A program made the position numbers and the translations under genes. The notes below the pieces were generated by a model that was not told the origin of the DNA, made no database searches, and saw only the letters and a list, made by a program, of their open reading frames with translations. DNA of 7,383 bases, from contig JALSHQ010000409.1 of assembly GCA_026982145.1 (NCBI GenBank), positions 1-7,383 of the forward strand. The letters are read 5' to 3'. Positions 1 through 6,154 of this stretch are shown piece by piece (within the stretch, counting starts at the first letter, position 1; each line of letters starts with the position of its first letter). The stretch is from Gammaproteobacteria bacterium. Its GTDB lineage: Bacteria > Pseudomonadota > Gammaproteobacteria > SZUA-140.

Positions 1-251
1 CAGACGTTATCTTGCTCGACGTGATGATGCCCGACATGGATGGCCCCTCCACCCTAGCGGCGCTACGCAAAGAACATTCTTTTGCAGAAACACCCATCAT
101 CTTCATGACCGCTAAGGTTCAGCCGCATGAAATTGCGGACTTCAAAGCGATGGGGGCACTCGGCGTTATTCCAAAACCGTTCGACCCGATGACGCTATCA
201 GACTGCATTAGAAAAACCTGGAGCGAGCGGGAAAAAGCCTCCACCCTATAA
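1..251 (+). CDS. Response regulator receiver domain protein, 3' part only
   Basis: This is the C-terminal part (82 residues, read in frame from base 3) of a CheY-like receiver domain; the start lies left of the window. The visible part begins in beta-3 with LLDVMMPDMDG, whose Asp (codon 18-20) is the expected phosphoacceptor. It continues to the conserved Thr of FMTAK at the end of beta-4 and the conserved Lys of IPKPFDP after beta-5. The protein stops about 20 residues beyond that Lys, just after helix alpha-5, so no DNA-binding or enzymatic output domain follows. It is therefore either a stand-alone receiver or the C-terminal receiver of a hybrid histidine kinase; the missing N-terminus would decide. 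The phospho-relay role follows from the family, while the partner kinase is unknown. The next gene has its own possible -10 element and probably does not depend on this transcript. Confidence 0.9.
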   Translation, partial: DVILLDVMMPDMDGPSTLAALRKEHSFAETPIIFMTAKVQPHEIADFKAMGALGVIPKPFDPMTLSDCIRKTWSEREKASTL

Positions 252-346
252 ATAAAATCCGAACCATTTTATGTGATTGCACCGGGAATCAACCCCACCA
301 CAGGTAAAAGGATTTTATATCGGTATAAATAGCGCAAGGATTTACC

Positions 347-352
347 TATAAT
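347..352 (+). promoter_or_regulatory. Possible sigma-70 -10 element of the lipoprotein gene
   Basis: A perfect TATAAT lies 36 bp upstream of the start codon of the lipoprotein gene and would give a leader of about 30 nt. No convincing -35 hexamer sits 16-18 bp upstream; the best is TATAAA at 324-329. The promoter is therefore plausible but weak, or needs an activator. An inverted repeat AGGTAAA (302-308) / TTTACCT (341-347) ends on the first base of the -10. Confidence 0.35.
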
Positions 353-388
353 CACGCCCAAACATTATTATGCCGTTTGGGAGAGATC

Positions 389-853
389 ATGAGTCACCGC
401 GCTTTTAAAAGCCCTTTATTGCCGCTGCTTCTATTGCTTGCTGCGCTAACAGGGTGCACCACGGGTAGCATTCCAGTCGATGATGAGGGTGAAGCCAAAC
501 GCATTGCCGAAAACTATTACACGCTGCTGAAAAATGGGGAGTTCGATAAAGCCGTTGAACTCTTCGAGCCTAACCAACAGGGACATTGGGCCATGTTTTT
601 GAAGGATCAGGCAAAAAAGTTTGGCCCACTGACCCGGTTTTCGTTTAAAAACAACACCGTCAATACCGTCTTTAGCGGTAAATTCTATATTTATCAAGTC
701 AGCACCCGCTACGGTGACCAGCTAGCCGATGAGATCCTGACGCTGTTTTTACATGTGGATGACAGTAAGATCCAGATCGCCTCTCACAAAATCAACCTTG
801 CCCGCGTCAGAGCCCAAGGAAAAACCCCAACGCCCTCAGATCCTGCTAACTGA
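389..853 (+). CDS. Small lipoprotein of unknown function
   Basis: A 154-residue protein with a classical lipoprotein signal peptide: basic residues near the N-terminus (R4, K7), a Leu-rich core (10-18) and the lipobox LTGC, with Cys23 as the lipidated residue. Thr at +2 favours sorting to the outer membrane by the Lol rule. The mature part starts with an amphipathic helix containing EAKRIAENYYTLLKNGEFDKA, followed by a predicted mixed alpha/beta segment with alternating hydrophobic strands. This resembles small periplasmic domains of the NTF2-like or DUF4019/DUF3887 kind; that likeness is only an impression. I chose ATG 389 because GGGAGAG (379-385) is correctly spaced before it; an in-frame TTG at 377 lies upstream of this site. 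The C-terminal tail is Pro/Thr/Ser rich. Its last 8 bp overlap the end of the convergent comM. I do not recognise a specific function. Confidence 0.85.
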   Translation: MSHRAFKSPLLPLLLLLAALTGCTTGSIPVDDEGEAKRIAENYYTLLKNGEFDKAVELFEPNQQGHWAMFLKDQAKKFGPLTRFSFKNNTVNTVFSGKFYIYQVSTRYGDQLADEILTLFLHVDDSKIQIASHKINLARVRAQGKTPTPSDPAN

Positions 854-2357
854 TTCGCCGATCAAGACGACGATAAGAGATCGCCTCGCTGATATGCTGG
901 GTGGTGATCACCTCCACCGAGGCCAGATCTGCAATCGTGCGTGCCACTTTCAGTATACGATGGTAAACACGTGCCGAGAGTCCCAACTGCTCGCTCGCCT
1001 GCGCTAACAAGCGGGTACTTTCCGTGTTGAGCGAGCAGTGCTGCTCAATCTCCCGAACCCCCATCGCATGGTTCGCCTTGCCACAACGCTTCAACTGGTG
1101 GTCACGCGCCACTTGCACGCGGATGCGAACGACCTTATTCAAGTCCTCGGTGCGATCTGGCGCGGCTCTCAATGCCTCCAACGGCACGGCTGGCACCTCA
1201 ATATGCATATCGATGCGATCCAATAACGGCCCTGAAAGACGTGAACGATAACGGTGAATCTGCTCCTGACTACAGTGACAACGCCCATTTTTATCGCCCC
1301 AATAGCCGCAGGGGCAGGGGTTCATTGCTGCAATCAACTGAAAGCGAGCAGGAAACTCTGCTTGGCGCGCCGCTCGTGAAATGGTGATTTTTCCCGATTC
1401 CAGCGGCTCGCGCAGCACTTCTAGCACTCGTCGATCAAACTCCGGCAGCTCATCAAGAAACATCACCCCGTTATGAGACAGCGAAATCTCGCCCGGCCGC
1501 GGCTGACTACCACCCCCCACCAACGCCACCCCGGAGGCGGTGTGATGTGGCGTGCGAAACGGGCGCCGATTCAAGGCTTCTGGCGCAAAGCCGTGGTGAC
1601 TGATTGAGTTGATCGCCGCCGATTCCAACGCCTCCACTTTGCTCATCTTTGGCAAAATACCGGGAAGGCGACTCGCCAACATGCTCTTACCGGTGCCCGG
1701 CGGGCCAATCATCAGCAGGCTATGACCACCCGCCGCCGCGACCTCTAACGCACGCTTGGCGTGGTGCTGGCCGCGAATATCGGAAAGGTTGGGGGCACCG
1801 GCAGCCACTGCGTCACTATTTATATAGCGATGCGGCTTAAGTGGCTGACGGCCATGCAGATGACCACAAACATCCAGCAGGTGGCGCGCACCGAGCACCG
1901 TTGTCTCATCCACTAACGCCGCCTCGTTGCAATTTTCGAGCGGCACCAGCAAGGTTCTGCCACTCGCGCACGCAGCCATCGAAACGGGCAACACGCCCCG
2001 TACCGGGCGGAGCTCACCGCTCAAGGCCAATTCGCCAATAAATTCATAATCACCCAGCGACTGCATGGGGATCTGGCCAGAAGCGGCCAATATGCCAAGC
2101 GCAATGGCTAGGTCATAACGTCCGCCATCCTTAGGCAGATCAGCAGGAGCGAGGTTGATGGTAATGCGCCGAGCGGGGAATTCAAACTGGCTATTGATCA
2201 GTGCACCTCGCACACGGTCTTTACTCTCTTTTACCGCTGTTTCCGGTAAACCGACGATCGATAGCGCCGGCAAGCCGTTAGCGAGGTGCACTTCAACGGT
2301 GACTAAAGGGGCATTAATACCGGCCTGAGCACGGCTATAAAGGGTGGCAAGCGACAT
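846..2357 (-). CDS. comM: ComM/YifB family Mg-chelatase-like AAA+ ATPase
   Basis: A 503-residue protein, close to E. coli YifB/ComM (506 as I recall). In naturally competent gammaproteobacteria ComM is a hexameric helicase that drives branch migration of the three-stranded recombination intermediate during transformation. The N-terminal part (1-170) is a Lon-like domain with the family hallmarks GLPETAVKES and NLAPADLPKDGGRYDL. The central Mg-chelatase/AAA+ core has Walker A GPPGTGKS (218-225), Walker B VMFLDELPEF (298-307), the arginine-bearing GPLLDRID (376-383), and a Cys cluster CPCG...CHC (348-362) that could bind zinc. The C-terminal Mg-chelatase domain ends in SYRRLDR. Start 2357 was chosen because GGAG (2364-2367) lies 6 nt upstream; the in-frame ATG at 2369 overlaps that site. 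The gene lies 61 bp downstream of ubiK and is probably co-transcribed. Presence of comM alone does not prove competence. Confidence 0.96.
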   Translation of the reverse strand: MSLATLYSRAQAGINAPLVTVEVHLANGLPALSIVGLPETAVKESKDRVRGALINSQFEFPARRITINLAPADLPKDGGRYDLAIALGILAASGQIPMQSLGDYEFIGELALSGELRPVRGVLPVSMAACASGRTLLVPLENCNEAALVDETTVLGARHLLDVCGHLHGRQPLKPHRYINSDAVAAGAPNLSDIRGQHHAKRALEVAAAGGHSLLMIGPPGTGKSMLASRLPGILPKMSKVEALESAAINSISHHGFAPEALNRRPFRTPHHTASGVALVGGGSQPRPGEISLSHNGVMFLDELPEFDRRVLEVLREPLESGKITISRAARQAEFPARFQLIAAMNPCPCGYWGDKNGRCHCSQEQIHRYRSRLSGPLLDRIDMHIEVPAVPLEALRAAPDRTEDLNKVVRIRVQVARDHQLKRCGKANHAMGVREIEQHCSLNTESTRLLAQASEQLGLSARVYHRILKVARTIADLASVEVITTQHISEAISYRRLDRRIS

Positions 2358-2418
2358 TTCGCACTCCATTGCTGAGGATCAAAGCTGCCACTTCCTGTGG
2401 CAAGCCGAAGGGTATTCG

Positions 2419-2667
2419 CTATTTTTGGCGGTCAGCCTCAAGTGCTGCGACCTGTTTTTCCAACGCTTCCAGCTTTTCACGTGTGCGCATCAATACGGCA
2501 CTCTGTACCTCAAACTCCTCTCGCGTCACCAGATCAAGCTTTTCAAAACCGCTGCTCACCACAGCGCGCACATTCTTTTCAATATCCTGCTGCAACACTT
2601 GCGCGCCTTGCGGCAATGCATCTGAAACGCGCTTGGCGAACTCTTCTATTATTTTAGCATCGATCAT
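2419..2667 (-). CDS. ubiK: UbiK (YqiC) ubiquinone biosynthesis accessory factor
   Basis: An 82-residue protein closely resembling E. coli UbiK/YqiC (somewhat under 100 residues). UbiK helps UbiJ and the soluble Ubi complex to make ubiquinone under aerobic conditions. The N-terminal helix MIDAKIIEEFAKRVSDALP is amphipathic and membrane-interacting in the family. The family signature LDLVTREEFEVQ...LMRTREKLEALE (residues 44-70) forms the C-terminal coiled coil, which trimerises in characterised homologues. It lacks the Pro-rich tail of the E. coli protein, which explains the shorter length. Start 2667 is supported by AGGA (2674-2677) six bases upstream; a longer reading from 2697 would add ten residues without family support. 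It precedes comM by 61 bp on the same strand. Confidence 0.93.
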   Translation of the reverse strand: MIDAKIIEEFAKRVSDALPQGAQVLQQDIEKNVRAVVSSGFEKLDLVTREEFEVQSAVLMRTREKLEALEKQVAALEADRQK

Positions 2668-2720
2668 CTCTAGTCCTGTTAAGCCGTGACCACACAAAAT
2701 CGTGCGGGCGACGACTCACT

Positions 2721-2748
2721 GTTATATACGAAAGTGTAGTGTACGCAA
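2721..2748 (-). promoter_or_regulatory. Possible sigma-70 promoter of ubiK-comM
   Basis: On the minus strand, TTGCGT (2743-2748) and TATAAC (2721-2726) are separated by 16 bp. The -10 matches consensus at 5 of 6 positions, the -35 at only 3 of 6. The leader would be about 45 nt. It is the best candidate in the divergent gap, but motif-based only. Confidence 0.35.
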
Positions 2749-2789
2749 TTTTCAACAGATTTCATCCCTCTCACACCGCCACCTCAAGA

Positions 2790-2806
2790 CGCACCATTTT
2801 GGCGCG
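2790..2806 (+). promoter_or_regulatory. NtrC-binding site (strong candidate)
   Basis: The 17-bp dyad CGCACCATTTTGGCGCG matches the enterobacterial NtrC consensus TGCACCA-WWW-TGGTGCA at all but three positions. Its centre (2798) is about 131 bp upstream of the predicted sigma-54 start, a typical enhancer distance. It would be bound by phosphorylated NtrC under nitrogen limitation to activate glnK-amtB. Confidence 0.65.
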
Positions 2807-2821
2807 CAGCGCCGAGAAAAA

Positions 2822-2838
2822 CTCTCACTACTGGTGCA
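2822..2838 (+). promoter_or_regulatory. Second, degenerate NtrC-like site
   Basis: A perfect right half-site TGGTGCA (2832-2838) is preceded by a poor left half. Its centre (2830) is 32 bp, about three helical turns, from the centre of the stronger site, which would place NtrC dimers on the same face of DNA. The spacing resembles the paired enhancer sites of E. coli glnA. The half-site alone would be weak evidence; the phasing supports it. Confidence 0.4.
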
Positions 2839-2902
2839 GTTATAGACGGCAACATCACTAACAAATACGATAGCTACATGTTTTTAAATGCTTTACAGTT
2901 CA

Positions 2903-2918
2903 TGGCACGGGGTGTGCA
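2903..2918 (+). promoter_or_regulatory. Sigma-54 (RpoN) -24/-12 promoter of glnK-amtB
   Basis: TGGCACGGGGTGTGCA fits the RpoN consensus TGGCACR-N4-TTGCA with one mismatch (G for the first T of TTGC). The invariant GG (2904-2905) and GC (2916-2917) have the correct spacing. Transcription should begin near 2929 and give a glnK leader of about 104 nt. Together with the upstream NtrC-like sites and the downstream genes, this is a textbook nitrogen-regulated promoter. Confidence 0.8.
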
Positions 2919-2928
2919 AAAGAGCGGG

Positions 2929-3032
2929 GGTATTGAATTTGTTTTTCCTGCCAACGCGCAAAATAGCACGCCGCAGGAGGCTCTATTTCTCGAGAGATCG
3001 GGATAACCCAAGTATATAAAGAGGGAAAAGTT
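2929..3032 (+). other. glnK 5' leader with a weak hairpin and an orphan Shine-Dalgarno-like sequence
   Basis: The predicted leader has a 6-bp complementary pair TCCTGC (2946-2951) / GCAGGA (2973-2978) with a 21-nt loop. It also contains AGGAGG (2975-2980), more than 50 nt before glnK and without a start codon at usable distance. The real glnK ribosome site is GAGGG (3021-3025), 7 nt before the ATG. No known riboswitch is recognisable. Confidence 0.3.
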
Positions 3033-3371
3033 ATGAAGCTTGTAAGCGCAATTATCAAACCTTTTAAACTCGACGACGCACGTGAAGCGCTGTCTGAAAT
3101 TGGCGTACAGGGAATTACAGTCACCGAAGTCAAAGGATTTGGCCGCCAGAAGGGACACACCGAACTCTATCGCGGCGCAGAATATGTGGTCGATTTCTTG
3201 CCGAAAGTCAAAATTGAGATCGCGGTCGCTGACGACCTACTCGATCAGGTGATCGAAGCGCTCGCCAACGCCGCACAGACCGGCAAAATTGGCGACGGTA
3301 AAATCTTTGTCTTCAATCTGGAGCAAGCCATTCGAATCCGCACCGGTGAAACCGGTGATGAAGCACTTTAA
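3033..3371 (+). CDS. glnK: PII nitrogen regulatory protein GlnK
   Basis: A 112-residue PII signal transducer, exactly the usual length. PII trimers sense ATP/ADP and 2-oxoglutarate and are uridylylated by GlnD; the GlnK type binds AmtB and plugs it when ammonium is plentiful. The T-loop (about 37-55) contains YRGAEYVVDF with Tyr51, the uridylylation site, and Tyr46. The B-loop TGKIGDGKIFV (83-93) and the C-terminal IRIRTGETGDEAL are nucleotide-binding signatures. Basic residues K40, R47, K58 and K90 are in the expected places. Start 3033 has GAGGG at 3021-3025. The stop is 29 bp before amtB on the same strand, and the RpoN promoter lies upstream, so I call GlnK rather than GlnB. That distinction rests on context, since the sequences are very close. 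Confidence 0.95.
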   Translation: MKLVSAIIKPFKLDDAREALSEIGVQGITVTEVKGFGRQKGHTELYRGAEYVVDFLPKVKIEIAVADDLLDQVIEALANAAQTGKIGDGKIFVFNLEQAIRIRTGETGDEAL

Positions 3372-3400
3372 GCACTAATCTCTTTCTGGAGGATGTAAAT

Positions 3401-4672
3401 GTGGAAGCAATAACTGAAGTACAATACGCGCTCGATACCTTCTATTTTCTGGTATGCGGTGCGCTGGTGATGTGGATGGCAGCAGGTTTTACCATGCTGG
3501 AAGCCGGCATGGTTCGCGCCAAAAACACCACCGAAATTCTCACCAAAAATATTACGCTCTATTCAATCGCCTGCATCATGTACCTGTTGATGGGTTACGG
3601 TATTATGTACCCTGGCGACGGTGCTTCCAGCATCTACTGGCCTGGGCTGCACGGCATTCTCGGCGGCGGAGATAACAGCGCAGCTGACGTCATCGCTAGT
3701 GGCGGTGACATCTACTACTCAAACCTCTCTGATTTCTTCTTTCAGGTGGTCTTTGTAGCCACTGCGATGTCGATCGTCTCCGGTGCCGTGGCCGAGCGCA
3801 TGAAGCTCTGGGCATTCCTTGTTTTCTGTATTGTGATGACCGGCTTCATCTACCCAATGCAGGGCTTCTGGAACTGGGGCGGTGGCTTCCTGACCGCTGA
3901 TGGCGGCGTGGGTTATGTTGATTTCGCAGGTTCTGGCACCGTTCATCTCGCCGGTGCTGCTGCTGCACTGGCTGGCGTTCTCCTGCTGGGCGCACGTAAG
4001 GGTAAGTATGGGCCGAATGGCCAGATCAACCCAATCACGGGTGCCAACATGCCACTGGCAACACTGGGCACATTCATTCTATGGCTGGGCTGGTTCGGTT
4101 TTAATGGCGGTTCTGAGCTTAAACTTTCAGATGTCGGCGAAGCGAATGCGGTTGCTAAAGTCTTTGTTAACACAAATGCCGCGGCCGCGGGTGGTGTGAT
4201 TGCAGCACTGATCACGGCGCGCTTGATGTTTGGTAAAGCGGATCTCACCATGGTGCTCAATGGTGCTCTGGCAGGGCTGGTGGCCATCACCGCCATGCCG
4301 TTAGACCCAAGCCCACTGCTCTCAACCTTTATCGGCGCCATCGGTGGCGTACTGGTCGTTTTCTCTATTCTTGGTCTGGATAAAATGAAGATCGATGATC
4401 CCGTGGGTGCCATCTCGGTACATGGTGTCGTCGGCATCTGGGGCGTGATGGCGGTAGTACTTTCCAATGCTGATGCCACCTTTCTGGGACAACTCACCGG
4501 TGTCGGCGTGATCTTTGGCTGGGTATTTGTTGCCAGCCTGATTACTTGGGCCATCATCAAGGCGGTTATGGGCATTCGTGTCACTGAAGAAGAAGAGTAT
4601 CAGGGGCTGGACATCACAGACTGCGGTCTGGAAGCCTATCCTGAGTTTACTGGCGCGCGCGGGCACAACTAA
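3401..4672 (+). CDS. amtB: Ammonium transporter AmtB
   Basis: A 423-residue Amt/Rh-family channel with about eleven hydrophobic segments; it forms trimers in the inner membrane and conducts ammonium. Pore features are visible: the FQVVF pair (Phe114 and Phe118) aligned with the E. coli Phe gate, Asp174 in YVDFAGSGTVH, the twin histidines His182 and His341 (ISVHGVVGIWG), and WFGFNGGSE (231-239). The cytoplasmic tail RVTEEEEYQGLDITDCGLEAYPEF (393-416) is the conserved GlnK-contact region. There is no cleavable signal: the N-terminus goes directly into the first membrane segment. The start is GTG 3401, with TGGAGG (3387-3392) 8 nt upstream. An overlapping ATG at 3399 is out of frame and stops after four codons. 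It is co-transcribed with glnK and ends at a strong terminator. Confidence 0.96.
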   Translation: MEAITEVQYALDTFYFLVCGALVMWMAAGFTMLEAGMVRAKNTTEILTKNITLYSIACIMYLLMGYGIMYPGDGASSIYWPGLHGILGGGDNSAADVIASGGDIYYSNLSDFFFQVVFVATAMSIVSGAVAERMKLWAFLVFCIVMTGFIYPMQGFWNWGGGFLTADGGVGYVDFAGSGTVHLAGAAAALAGVLLLGARKGKYGPNGQINPITGANMPLATLGTFILWLGWFGFNGGSELKLSDVGEANAVAKVFVNTNAAAAGGVIAALITARLMFGKADLTMVLNGALAGLVAITAMPLDPSPLLSTFIGAIGGVLVVFSILGLDKMKIDDPVGAISVHGVVGIWGVMAVVLSNADATFLGQLTGVGVIFGWVFVASLITWAIIKAVMGIRVTEEEEYQGLDITDCGLEAYPEFTGARGHN

Positions 4673-4696
4673 CGCTCTCCAGTAACGCAGTAAATG

Positions 4697-4726
4697 AAAA
4701 GGGGTGCCTCTGGCACCCCTTTTTTT
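4697..4726 (+). terminator. Intrinsic terminator of glnK-amtB
   Basis: A perfect 8-bp stem GGGGTGCC (4701-4708) / GGCACCCC (4712-4719) with a 3-nt loop is extended by four A-T pairs and followed by a T run to 4726. The A tract on the left side means it could also act in the reverse direction. It begins 24 bp after the amtB stop. Confidence 0.93.
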
Positions 4727-4739
4727 ATCGCTAAAATCC

Positions 4740-4765
4740 AGCGCTATCACCTCTCCAGTAGCGCT
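4740..4765. repeat. Inverted repeat in the amtB downstream gap
   Basis: Arms AGCGCTA (4740-4746) and TAGCGCT (4759-4765) are perfect 7-bp complements around a 12-nt loop. No T run follows, so it is not a standard terminator. It lies between the amtB terminator and the DUF4124 gene; its role is unknown. Confidence 0.5.
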
Positions 4766-4906
4766 CCTAAACCTCACCCGCGACAACACTCAATACAATA
4801 AACATAGCCGTGCTAATATTCATCACGCCAGTGGCAAAAGACTGTTGTCTAAAGAAAAAATGCCGATAAACTCGATATTGCACTTAATATGAGAGAAAAG
4901 TCAGAC

Positions 4907-5362
4907 ATGTCAAAAGGCGCCAAAGGATTCGTTTTCGCACTCTGCAGCACGGTGTTATTACTCACATCACTAGATGCAAGCGCTGTCCGCTACTACAAAT
5001 CGATCGATGAAAACGGCAATGTGGTTTTCAGTGACCGCCCTGCAAGCAGTGATGCTGAGCAGATCGACGTACAGGTTTTTACTCCAGACCTGCCGGCTCC
5101 AGCAGCGCCAACCACAAAAAAGAGTGAGGGTGATGCCGCAGCAAAAGTAGAAGCAGAGCAAGGCGCAGAAGAGGACTTGAAAGCACTCCAAGCCACACGT
5201 GATGAAAATTGCAAAAAAGCAAAAAACCGCCTGCAACAGCTACAGACGATCAGCCGCCTCTACTCAGAAGATGAAAAAGGCAACCGTACCTATGTCAGTG
5301 ATGATGACCGAACAAAACAGTTGGCAGAGACTCGCACTCTCATAAAAGAGTGGTGCAAATAG
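4907..5362 (+). CDS. Secreted DUF4124 domain protein
   Basis: A 151-residue exported protein. Residues 1-26 form a Sec signal peptide: Lys3 and Lys6, a hydrophobic core FVFALCSTVLLLTSL, and a likely cut after DASA. The mature N-terminus VRYYKSIDENGNVVFSDRPA is the DUF4124 motif common in proteobacterial envelope proteins of unknown function. A Pro/Ala-rich linker (61-70) leads to a charged Ala/Glu/Lys-rich helix, probably coiled coil (about 76-117), then RLYSEDEKGNRTYVSDDDR (117-135) and a C-terminal helix. Cys102 and Cys150 could form a disulfide in the periplasm. I chose ATG 4907 over the in-frame ATG 4889: the purine-rich GAGAGAAAAG lies between them, and the shorter form has a better signal peptide. 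Both ribosome sites are weak. hemJ starts 77 bp downstream with its own good ribosome site. Function is unknown. Confidence 0.85.
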   Translation: MSKGAKGFVFALCSTVLLLTSLDASAVRYYKSIDENGNVVFSDRPASSDAEQIDVQVFTPDLPAPAAPTTKKSEGDAAAKVEAEQGAEEDLKALQATRDENCKKAKNRLQQLQTISRLYSEDEKGNRTYVSDDDRTKQLAETRTLIKEWCK

Positions 5363-5439
5363 CCGCCGCTCACATCAGCTGAAACGCCACCAAACCTATA
5401 TACTACCGCCTGAAATCATTCATTCAGAGGTCGCCAACA

Positions 5440-5865
5440 ATGCTATGGGTCAAAGCCTTCCATCTTATCTTCATGGTCACTTGGTTTGCCGCACTATTCT
5501 ATCTGCCGCGACTGTTTGTCTACCACGCCATGAGCAGTGACGCGATCAGCAACACGCGTTTCAAAGTGATGGAGCGCAAACTCTACTTCGGCATCATGAC
5601 CCCCGGTGCCGTTTTAACCATCATTTTCGGCCTGTGGATGCTGTACGACTACGGCTGGGCGCTTTATGCCGACATGGGGTGGCTACACCTAAAAATGATG
5701 ATTGTGGTGATATTGGTCGGCTACCACCTCTACTGCGGGCAAATCGTCAAAGCATTCAAAAATGATAGCAACCAACACAGCCATCGCTTCTATCGCTGGC
5801 TCAATGAACTGCCCGTTTTGCTGCTGGTTGCGGTGATAATCCTAGCGACTGTTAAGCCATTTTAA
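5440..5865 (+). CDS. hemJ: HemJ-type protoporphyrinogen IX oxidase
   Basis: A 141-residue membrane protein of the UPF0093/HemJ family. It oxidises protoporphyrinogen IX to protoporphyrin IX, the penultimate heme step, in bacteria that lack HemG or HemY. The length is typical and four hydrophobic segments are visible (about 3-24, 50-70, 83-99, 124-139). Family hallmarks are KAFHLIFMVTWFAALFYLPRLFVYH with His8, Arg24 and His29, then MERKLYFGIMTPG (44-56), GWLHLKMM with His83 and Lys85, GYH (His96), and RWLNELPVLLLV ending in VKPF. His8 is the residue reported as essential and heme-related in characterised HemJ. Start 5440 has CAGAGG (5425-5430) 9 nt upstream. An intrinsic terminator lies about 100 bp downstream, so it may be transcribed alone or with the DUF4124 gene. 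Confidence 0.93.
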   Translation: MLWVKAFHLIFMVTWFAALFYLPRLFVYHAMSSDAISNTRFKVMERKLYFGIMTPGAVLTIIFGLWMLYDYGWALYADMGWLHLKMMIVVILVGYHLYCGQIVKAFKNDSNQHSHRFYRWLNELPVLLLVAVIILATVKPF

Positions 5866-5964
5866 CCGCAGCCATTCTTGACCAATATAGTAGGTTTCCG
5901 CCCTTGCTAAAGAAAGCAGCTTCACCTCTAATTACAAGTAGTTACGCGAGCACATTCGTAGCAA

Positions 5965-6000
5965 CCCTGCCTATCTCTATAAACCGGCAGGGATTTTTTT
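5965..6000 (+). terminator. Intrinsic terminator after hemJ
   Basis: A perfect 7-bp stem CCCTGCC (5965-5971) / GGCAGGG (5986-5992) with a 14-nt loop is followed by A and seven T. The 99 bp between the hemJ stop and the stem show no ORF or RNA gene that I can recognise. It separates hemJ from the AT-rich region and priA. Confidence 0.8.
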
Positions 6001-6017
6001 ATGTCAACAAAAAAATC

Positions 6018-6026
6018 TTATACACA
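6018..6026 (+). promoter_or_regulatory. DnaA box (perfect consensus, R2 type)
   Basis: TTATACACA is a perfect match to TTWTNCACA. It lies 18 bp after the T run of the hemJ terminator; a one-mismatch box TTTTCCACA follows at 6048-6056. A single 9-mer could arise by chance; the clustering gives it weight. Confidence 0.5.
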
Positions 6027-6101
6027 ATATTTATTTTCAAAGAGGTTTTTTCCACAGCATCCCATTCAGCGCATTAATATAACGGCTGAAAAATGCTATT
6101 C

Positions 6102-6127
6102 TATTGTTTTTATTGATAAAAACAATA
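6102..6127. repeat. AT-rich perfect palindrome, 12-bp arms
   Basis: TATTGTTTTTAT (6102-6113) and ATAAAAACAATA (6116-6127) are exact reverse complements around a 2-bp centre. The left arm overlaps the 13-mer-like motif. Such a dyad could extrude, unwind easily or bind a dimeric regulator. It lacks the GC core of a terminator. Confidence 0.75.
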
Positions 6128-6129
6128 CC

Positions 6130-6144
6130 GGTTAAATTTTAACC
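6130..6144. repeat. Short palindrome GGTTAAA-T-TTTAACC
   Basis: A perfect 7-bp-arm inverted repeat with a 1-bp centre begins 2 bp after the 12-bp-arm palindrome. The compact shape suits a dimeric protein operator better than an RNA hairpin. Confidence 0.6.
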
Positions 6145-6154
6145 AATTTGTCAC

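Noticed and set aside
253..317. TAAAATCC (253-260) / GGATTTTA (310-317) as a terminator for the response regulator gene
   Set aside because: The arms are 49 nt apart, the stem is AT-rich and no T run follows, so it is unlikely to terminate transcription.
2344..2697. Three overlapping plus-strand frames opposite ubiK
   Set aside because: They are mirror frames of ubiK, which has a clear family match and ribosome site on the minus strand.
2874..3158. 94-codon minus-strand frame covering the glnK leader and 5' end
   Set aside because: It overlaps the sigma-54 promoter and the conserved glnK start and has no ribosome site or family likeness.
3943..4584. 213-codon open frame on the minus strand
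   Set aside because: It is antisense to the membrane segments of amtB, its composition is dominated by Thr, Pro, Ala and Met as expected from a reversed transporter gene, and no ribosome site or family match is visible.
4322..4789. 155-codon minus-strand frame over the amtB 3' end and terminator
   Set aside because: It crosses the amtB terminator hairpin and the end of amtB; the protein has no recognisable domain and looks like an antisense shadow.
5866..5964. tRNA or small RNA gene between hemJ and its terminator
   Set aside because: I could not fold a cloverleaf and found no promoter-like pair; it reads as a plain 3' untranslated stretch.
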